This document shows positions 40,099 through 44,048 of a stretch of 44,048 bases of DNA, one piece after another (positions within the stretch are counted from its first letter, which is position 1; each line of letters begins with the position of its first letter). Under the pieces are notes generated by a model. That model saw nothing but the letters and a program-made list of their open reading frames with translations, had not been told where the DNA came from and ran no database searches. A program made the position numbers and the translations under genes. This DNA is from Pseudomonas nabeulensis (lineage in GTDB: Bacteria > Pseudomonadota > Gammaproteobacteria > Pseudomonadales > Pseudomonadaceae). The DNA lies in assembly GCF_004682045.1 (NCBI RefSeq), contig NZ_QUZT01000059.1, positions 1 to 44,048 of the forward strand. The letters are read 5' to 3'.

Positions 40099-42096
40099 AT
40101 GACCGTCCTCAGCCGTTGCTTGTTGATCCTGGGCGTATTGCTGGCCAGTGCCTGTGCCCAGCAACCCGCGCCCTTCACGCCTCCCGCCGAGCGGCCGATA
40201 GCGGCCAATGAAGCGCCGTGGCCAAAGAACCACTTCCTGGGCATTGCCTACCACGATGTCGAGGATCGCGACCCCGATCAGGCGGTGGTGGCAGTGCGTA
40301 CCGAGCGCTTGATCGAGCAGTTGGCCTGGCTGCGTGAGAACGGCTACCAGGCGGTCAGCGTCGACCAGATCCTGGCGGCCCGCAACGGCGGACCGGCGTT
40401 GCCGCCCAAGGCCATCATGCTCAGCTTCGACGATGGTTACGCCAGCTTTTACACGCGGGTGATGCCGATCCTGCGCGCCTATCACTGGCCGGCGGTGCTG
40501 GCGCCGGTGGGCTATTGGATCGACACGCCGCTGAACAAACCGGTGGACTTTGCCGGGCAGCCGCGGCCGCGTGGCGAGTTTCTGACCTGGCAGCAGATTC
40601 GTGAAGTGTCCCAGTCCGGCCTGGTGGAAATCGCCGCGCACACTGATGCCAGCCACACCGGCATCCTGGCCAACCCCCAGGGCAACCTGGAACCAGCGGC
40701 GACGTCGCTGCGCTTTGACCCGGCCACGGGGCGCTATGAAAGCCAGGCGCAGTTCGACGCGCGGATGCGTGCCGATGTGACGGCGATCAGCCAAAAAATC
40801 CAGCGTGTCACCGGCAAGAAACCTCGGGTGTGGGTCTGGCCGTACGGTGCCGCGAAGGGGACTTCGCTGGCCATCGTCGGCGAGCAGGGCTACCAGATGG
40901 CGCTCACCCTGGAAGACGGCCTCGACAGCTCCAGTGACTTGATGAACAGCCCGCGTTTCCTGGTGGCGTCCGATCCGGACGGTGAGCATTTCGCCAACAG
41001 CATTGTGGCGGTGCAAACCCCGGCCCCTCTGCGCGTGCTGCATGTGGACCTGGACAACGTCTACGACCCGGACCCGGCCCAGCAAGCGCGTAACCTCGAC
41101 CAGTTGGTCCAGCGCGTGGTGGACATGGGCGCGGGCACTGTGTTCCTGCAAGCCTTCGCCGATCCCAAGGGCGACGGCCTGGTGCATGAGCTGTACTTCC
41201 CCAACCGCCATTTGCCGGTGCGTGCGGACCTGTTCAACCGTGTTTCCTGGCAGCTGCATACCCGGGCGCATGCCAGTGTGTATGCCTGGATGCCGGTGCT
41301 CAGCTTCGCCCTCGACCCCAAACTGCCCCGCGTGACACGTTGGGACCCGGAAACCGGCAAGATCGGCCTCGACCCGGACCAGTACAAACGCCTGTCGCCG
41401 TTTGACCCGCAAGTGCGCAAGATCATCGGCGAGATCTATGAAGACCTAGCGCGCAACAATGCCATCGACGGCGTGCTGTATCACGACGATGCGGTGTTCA
41501 ACGATTTCGAAGACGCCAGCCCCGCCGCGCTCAAGGCTTATGCAGCCCACGGCCTGCCGGGCAACATCGAGGCGCTGCGTGCCGATCCTGCGGTGATGCA
41601 GCGCTGGACCCGCTTCAAGAGCCGTTACCTGATCGACTTCACCAACGAGCTGACCGCCAAGGTGCGTGCCATCGGTGGGCCGCAGGTGCAGACCGCGCGC
41701 AATATCTTCGCCGAGCCGATGCTCAACCCGCAAAGCGAAGCCTGGTTCGCGCAGAACCTCGATGATTTCCTCCAGACCTACGACTGGACCGCGCCCATGG
41801 CCATGCCGCTGATGGAAGGCCAGGAGTACAGCAACTCCAACGCCTGGCTGGAGAAACTGGTGGCCACGGTCAAGGCGCGCCCGGGCGCGATGCAAAAAAC
41901 CGTCTTTGAACTGCAGGCCAAAGACTGGCGCACGAAGGCCGCACCGGATATCGACGGCAAGCAGATGGCTGAATGGATGGGTGTACTCAAGCGCCAGGGT
42001 GTCACGAGCTTCGGTTACTACCCGGATAACTTCCTGGAAAACTCCCCGGACTTGAAGACTGTGCGTCCGGCCCTTTCCAACCAATGGAATCCTTGA
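40099..42096 (+). CDS. pgaB: Poly-beta-1,6-GlcNAc N-deacetylase PgaB
   Basis: A periplasmic, lipid-anchored enzyme of 665 residues (lipobox LASAC, C19) that removes some acetyl groups from PNAG so that it can be exported. The NodB-type deacetylase domain has FDDGY with D111/D112 and metal ligands H181/H186 (HTDASH), the same spacing as in E. coli PgaB. The C-terminal glycoside-hydrolase-like domain (about 310-640) has LYHDDAVFND with D463/D464, matching the active-site acid of that domain. It starts 13 bp after pgaA. Confidence 0.95.
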   Translation: MTVLSRCLLILGVLLASACAQQPAPFTPPAERPIAANEAPWPKNHFLGIAYHDVEDRDPDQAVVAVRTERLIEQLAWLRENGYQAVSVDQILAARNGGPALPPKAIMLSFDDGYASFYTRVMPILRAYHWPAVLAPVGYWIDTPLNKPVDFAGQPRPRGEFLTWQQIREVSQSGLVEIAAHTDASHTGILANPQGNLEPAATSLRFDPATGRYESQAQFDARMRADVTAISQKIQRVTGKKPRVWVWPYGAAKGTSLAIVGEQGYQMALTLEDGLDSSSDLMNSPRFLVASDPDGEHFANSIVAVQTPAPLRVLHVDLDNVYDPDPAQQARNLDQLVQRVVDMGAGTVFLQAFADPKGDGLVHELYFPNRHLPVRADLFNRVSWQLHTRAHASVYAWMPVLSFALDPKLPRVTRWDPETGKIGLDPDQYKRLSPFDPQVRKIIGEIYEDLARNNAIDGVLYHDDAVFNDFEDASPAALKAYAAHGLPGNIEALRADPAVMQRWTRFKSRYLIDFTNELTAKVRAIGGPQVQTARNIFAEPMLNPQSEAWFAQNLDDFLQTYDWTAPMAMPLMEGQEYSNSNAWLEKLVATVKARPGAMQKTVFELQAKDWRTKAAPDIDGKQMAEWMGVLKRQGVTSFGYYPDNFLENSPDLKTVRPALSNQWNP

Positions 42097-42098
42097 CC

Positions 42099-43439
42099 AT
42101 GTTCGACAGAATCCTGGCTTTATTCGTATTGGCGCTGGTATTGGGCGTGCCGCTGGGCCTGATCTTCCTGGTCACCGGGCAGTTCCTGATGGACTTCGTG
42201 TTCTTCTACCCGCTGTTCATGTCGGCGTTGTGGATCTCCGGTGGCCTGTATTTCTGGCTGCACTGGGAGCGGCACTGGCCGTGGAAAGACGACACCCCCG
42301 CACCGGTGCTGGCCGGCAACCCGCTGATCTCGATCATCATCCCTTGCTACAACGAGGGCGATAACGCCGCCGACACCATCCATGCCGCGCTCGACCAGGT
42401 GTACCCGAATATCGAAGTGATCGCGGTCAACGACGGCTCCAAGGACAACACCGCAGCGGTACTCGACGCCCTGGCGTTGGAGAACCCACGCCTGCGGGTG
42501 CTGCACCTGGCGCAGAACCAGGGCAAGGCCGTGGCCTTGCGCATGGGCGCGGTGGCGGCGCGCAGTGAGTACCTGGTGTGCATCGACGGCGATGCGTTGC
42601 TGGATAAAAACGCGGCGGCCTATATGGTCGCGCCGATGCTCGACAACCCGCGCCTGGGCGCCGTCACCGGCAACCCACGCATTCGCACGCGCTCGACCCT
42701 GATCGGTCGGGTACAGGTGGGCGAGTTCTCGTCGATCATCGGTTTGATCAAGCGTACGCAGCGGGTGTTCGGGCGGATCTTCACGGTGTCCGGTGTGGTG
42801 GTGGCGTTCCGTAAAAAGGCGCTGGACCGCATCGACTACTGGAGCACCGACATGATCACCGAGGACATCGATGTCAGTTGGAAGCTGCAACTCGATCACT
42901 GGAGCATCTTCTACGAGCCCCGCGCCCTGTGCTGGATCCTCATGCCCGAAACCGTCGGCGGCCTGTGGAAACAACGCCTGCGCTGGGCCCAGGGTGGCGC
43001 CGAGGTGTTGTTCAAGAACATCCGTGGCATCTGGCAATGGCGCCATCGCTACCTGTGGCCGCTGTTGTTCGAGTACTGCCTGTCGACCGGTTGGGCGTTT
43101 ACCTTCCTGCTCTCGGTGATCTTCTGGGGCGTGGGTAAATTTATCCCGCTGCCGCAGGCGATTGCGGTGGATTCCCTGGTACCGCCGGCCTTTACTGGCC
43201 TGGTGCTGGCCATGGTCTGTCTGGTGCAGTTCGCGGTGAGCATCCTGATCGACCGGCGCTACGAGAAAGACCTGTGGAAAACCCTGTTCTGGACCGTGTG
43301 GTACCCGATGGTGTTCTGGCTGGTCAGCCTGTTTACCACCCTGGTCAGTTTCCCCAAGGTGCTGTTCAACCAGCATCAGAAGCGCGCGCGCTGGGTCAGC
43401 CCGGATCGCGGTATCAGCCCTGCTGAAGAGGAGGCGTGA
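42099..43439 (+). CDS. pgaC: Poly-beta-1,6-GlcNAc synthase PgaC
   Basis: An inner-membrane GT2 glycosyltransferase of 446 residues that polymerises UDP-GlcNAc. Two N-terminal helices, a cytoplasmic catalytic domain and three C-terminal helices are seen. Catalytic motifs: D112 in NDGSKDN, D163/D165 in DGD, E255/D256 in TEDID, and Q292-R-L-R-W296. ATG at 42099 was chosen, two bases after the PgaB stop; an ATG at 42084 overlaps PgaB. It needs PgaD for activity in E. coli. Confidence 0.95.
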   Translation: MFDRILALFVLALVLGVPLGLIFLVTGQFLMDFVFFYPLFMSALWISGGLYFWLHWERHWPWKDDTPAPVLAGNPLISIIIPCYNEGDNAADTIHAALDQVYPNIEVIAVNDGSKDNTAAVLDALALENPRLRVLHLAQNQGKAVALRMGAVAARSEYLVCIDGDALLDKNAAAYMVAPMLDNPRLGAVTGNPRIRTRSTLIGRVQVGEFSSIIGLIKRTQRVFGRIFTVSGVVVAFRKKALDRIDYWSTDMITEDIDVSWKLQLDHWSIFYEPRALCWILMPETVGGLWKQRLRWAQGGAEVLFKNIRGIWQWRHRYLWPLLFEYCLSTGWAFTFLLSVIFWGVGKFIPLPQAIAVDSLVPPAFTGLVLAMVCLVQFAVSILIDRRYEKDLWKTLFWTVWYPMVFWLVSLFTTLVSFPKVLFNQHQKRARWVSPDRGISPAEEEA

Positions 43440-43441
43440 TC

Positions 43442-43924
43442 ATGAAACTGGTCAGAACTCGCCAACGGAAGGTGATGTGGTTAATCGATGTGCTGTTGAC
43501 CCTGATGGCCTGGGCCGGGTTGATCTGGCTGTTGGCCCGCGGGATCAACGCGATGCTCGAAACCCACGGCGGCCCGCGTCTGGAAGCGCCGATCTTCGCG
43601 GCCCTCAATACATTGCAGGTGTATATGTGGATTGCCGTGCTCAACGCGGTGATCCTCGTCAGTTGGGCACGCTACCAGCAGCGCAAGGGCCGCAAGTTCG
43701 CCCAGCGTCGGGCGCAAGCCAACGCCTTGAGCGACAAGAACCTCAGCGAGAGTTTCAGCTTGGGTGAGGGCGATCTGGAGCAACTGCGTAGACCCGGCGT
43801 GCTGGTGATCCACAACGACGAGGACGGCGGCGTGGCCGAAGTGAAATCCCATGTCTCCCGCGACGTGGAAAAACCGGGCCTGACCCTGGTGCCTGGCAAG
43901 GACCAGAACAAAGACGCCAGCTGA
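43442..43924 (+). CDS. pgaD: PNAG biosynthesis protein PgaD
   Basis: A 160-residue inner-membrane partner of PgaC. Two helices (about 13-33 and 61-82) are followed by a basic then acidic cytoplasmic tail. In E. coli, PgaC and PgaD together bind cyclic-di-GMP, which activates synthesis; the juxtamembrane arginines and lysines (RYQQRKGRKFAQRR) are suitably placed. ATG at 43442 has GAGGAGG 7 bases upstream. The tail after residue 110 is longer than I would expect for the family and low in complexity. Last gene of the operon. Confidence 0.92.
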   Translation: MKLVRTRQRKVMWLIDVLLTLMAWAGLIWLLARGINAMLETHGGPRLEAPIFAALNTLQVYMWIAVLNAVILVSWARYQQRKGRKFAQRRAQANALSDKNLSESFSLGEGDLEQLRRPGVLVIHNDEDGGVAEVKSHVSRDVEKPGLTLVPGKDQNKDAS

Positions 43925-43940
43925 ATAGTAGTGACGAACT

Positions 43941-44048
43941 CTGTGGTGAGCGGGCTTGTGTGGGAGCGAGCTTGCTCGCGATGGCGGCGTGTCAGTCAAC
44001 ACACCTGCAAGCTGACCCACCGCTATCGGGGGCTTGCCCTAATGCCAG
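43941..44048. repeat. REP cluster at the right edge, REPIN inside another REP
   Basis: A half REP (CTGTGGTGAGCGGGCTTG, 43941-43958) is followed at once by a different REPIN: TGTGGGAGCGAGCTTGCTCG on the left, GGGGGCTTGCCC on the right, with inner pairs such as GCGGCG and a GTGTCAGTCAACACAC dyad. It ends in CCCTAATGCCAG, the outer arm of the nested repeat at 22851, and is cut by the window end. It fills the space after pgaD. Confidence 0.75.

Overview
The window looks like chromosomal DNA of a Pseudomonas of the P. fluorescens group. The basis is the Pseudomonas-type 5S rRNA, GC-rich coding sequence, short REP palindromes of the kind described in P. fluorescens, a sigma/anti-sigma/TonB-receptor iron module, and Pseudomonas-specific gene families. 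All names rest on reading motifs and neighbours; no database search was run.

Layout. 1-486 is the tail of an rRNA operon with two identical 5S genes in tandem, each with its own terminator. 604-4712 (minus strand) is a cell-surface-signalling siderophore locus: Fur-box candidate, FecI-type sigma factor, FecR-type regulator, TonB-dependent receptor. 4953-6833 is a dCache chemoreceptor carrying the amino-acid-binding motif. 6874-12426 (minus strand) is a four-gene operon in the order heme-oxygenase-like DUF3050 protein, AurF-type diiron N-oxygenase, adenylation-carrier-reductase NRPS, SRPBCC protein. This is the mgoBCAD/pvfABCD arrangement, known from mangotoxin regulation and Pseudomonas virulence factor signalling, where it makes small N-oxygenated signals (leudiazen/valdiazen-type diazeniumdiolates, pyrazine N-oxides). 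It is the most interesting system here.

12745-18322 holds a GntR/FCD regulator, a TauD-like dioxygenase, a TauABC/SsuABC-like importer and a LysR regulator, probably for scavenging an organosulfur or related compound. 18565-22616 is a tripartite EmrB-type efflux operon. It is followed by a relic of a TonB receptor C-terminus that stops exactly at the edge of a nested palindromic repeat. 23060-27942 has a DUF3142 protein and a large periplasmic TPR-like protein on the minus strand, then a GT-C glycosyltransferase and a small DUF2789 protein on the plus strand. 28044-29534 is a Fic protein. 29831-34939 is a MarR-controlled FUSC/DUF1656/MFP/OMF aromatic-acid-type efflux operon with a readable promoter and operator. 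35019-37307 holds an unknown membrane protein and a YdgA-like DUF945 protein. 37606-43924 is pgaABCD, for synthesis and export of the biofilm polysaccharide poly-beta-1,6-N-acetylglucosamine. REP elements fill most intergenic gaps and close the window.

Within modules, stop and start codons overlap by 4 bases (ATGA, GTGA or TTGA) again and again, which supports operon structure and translational coupling. The DNA is gene-dense, and no insertion sequence, prophage, CRISPR array or tRNA was seen.
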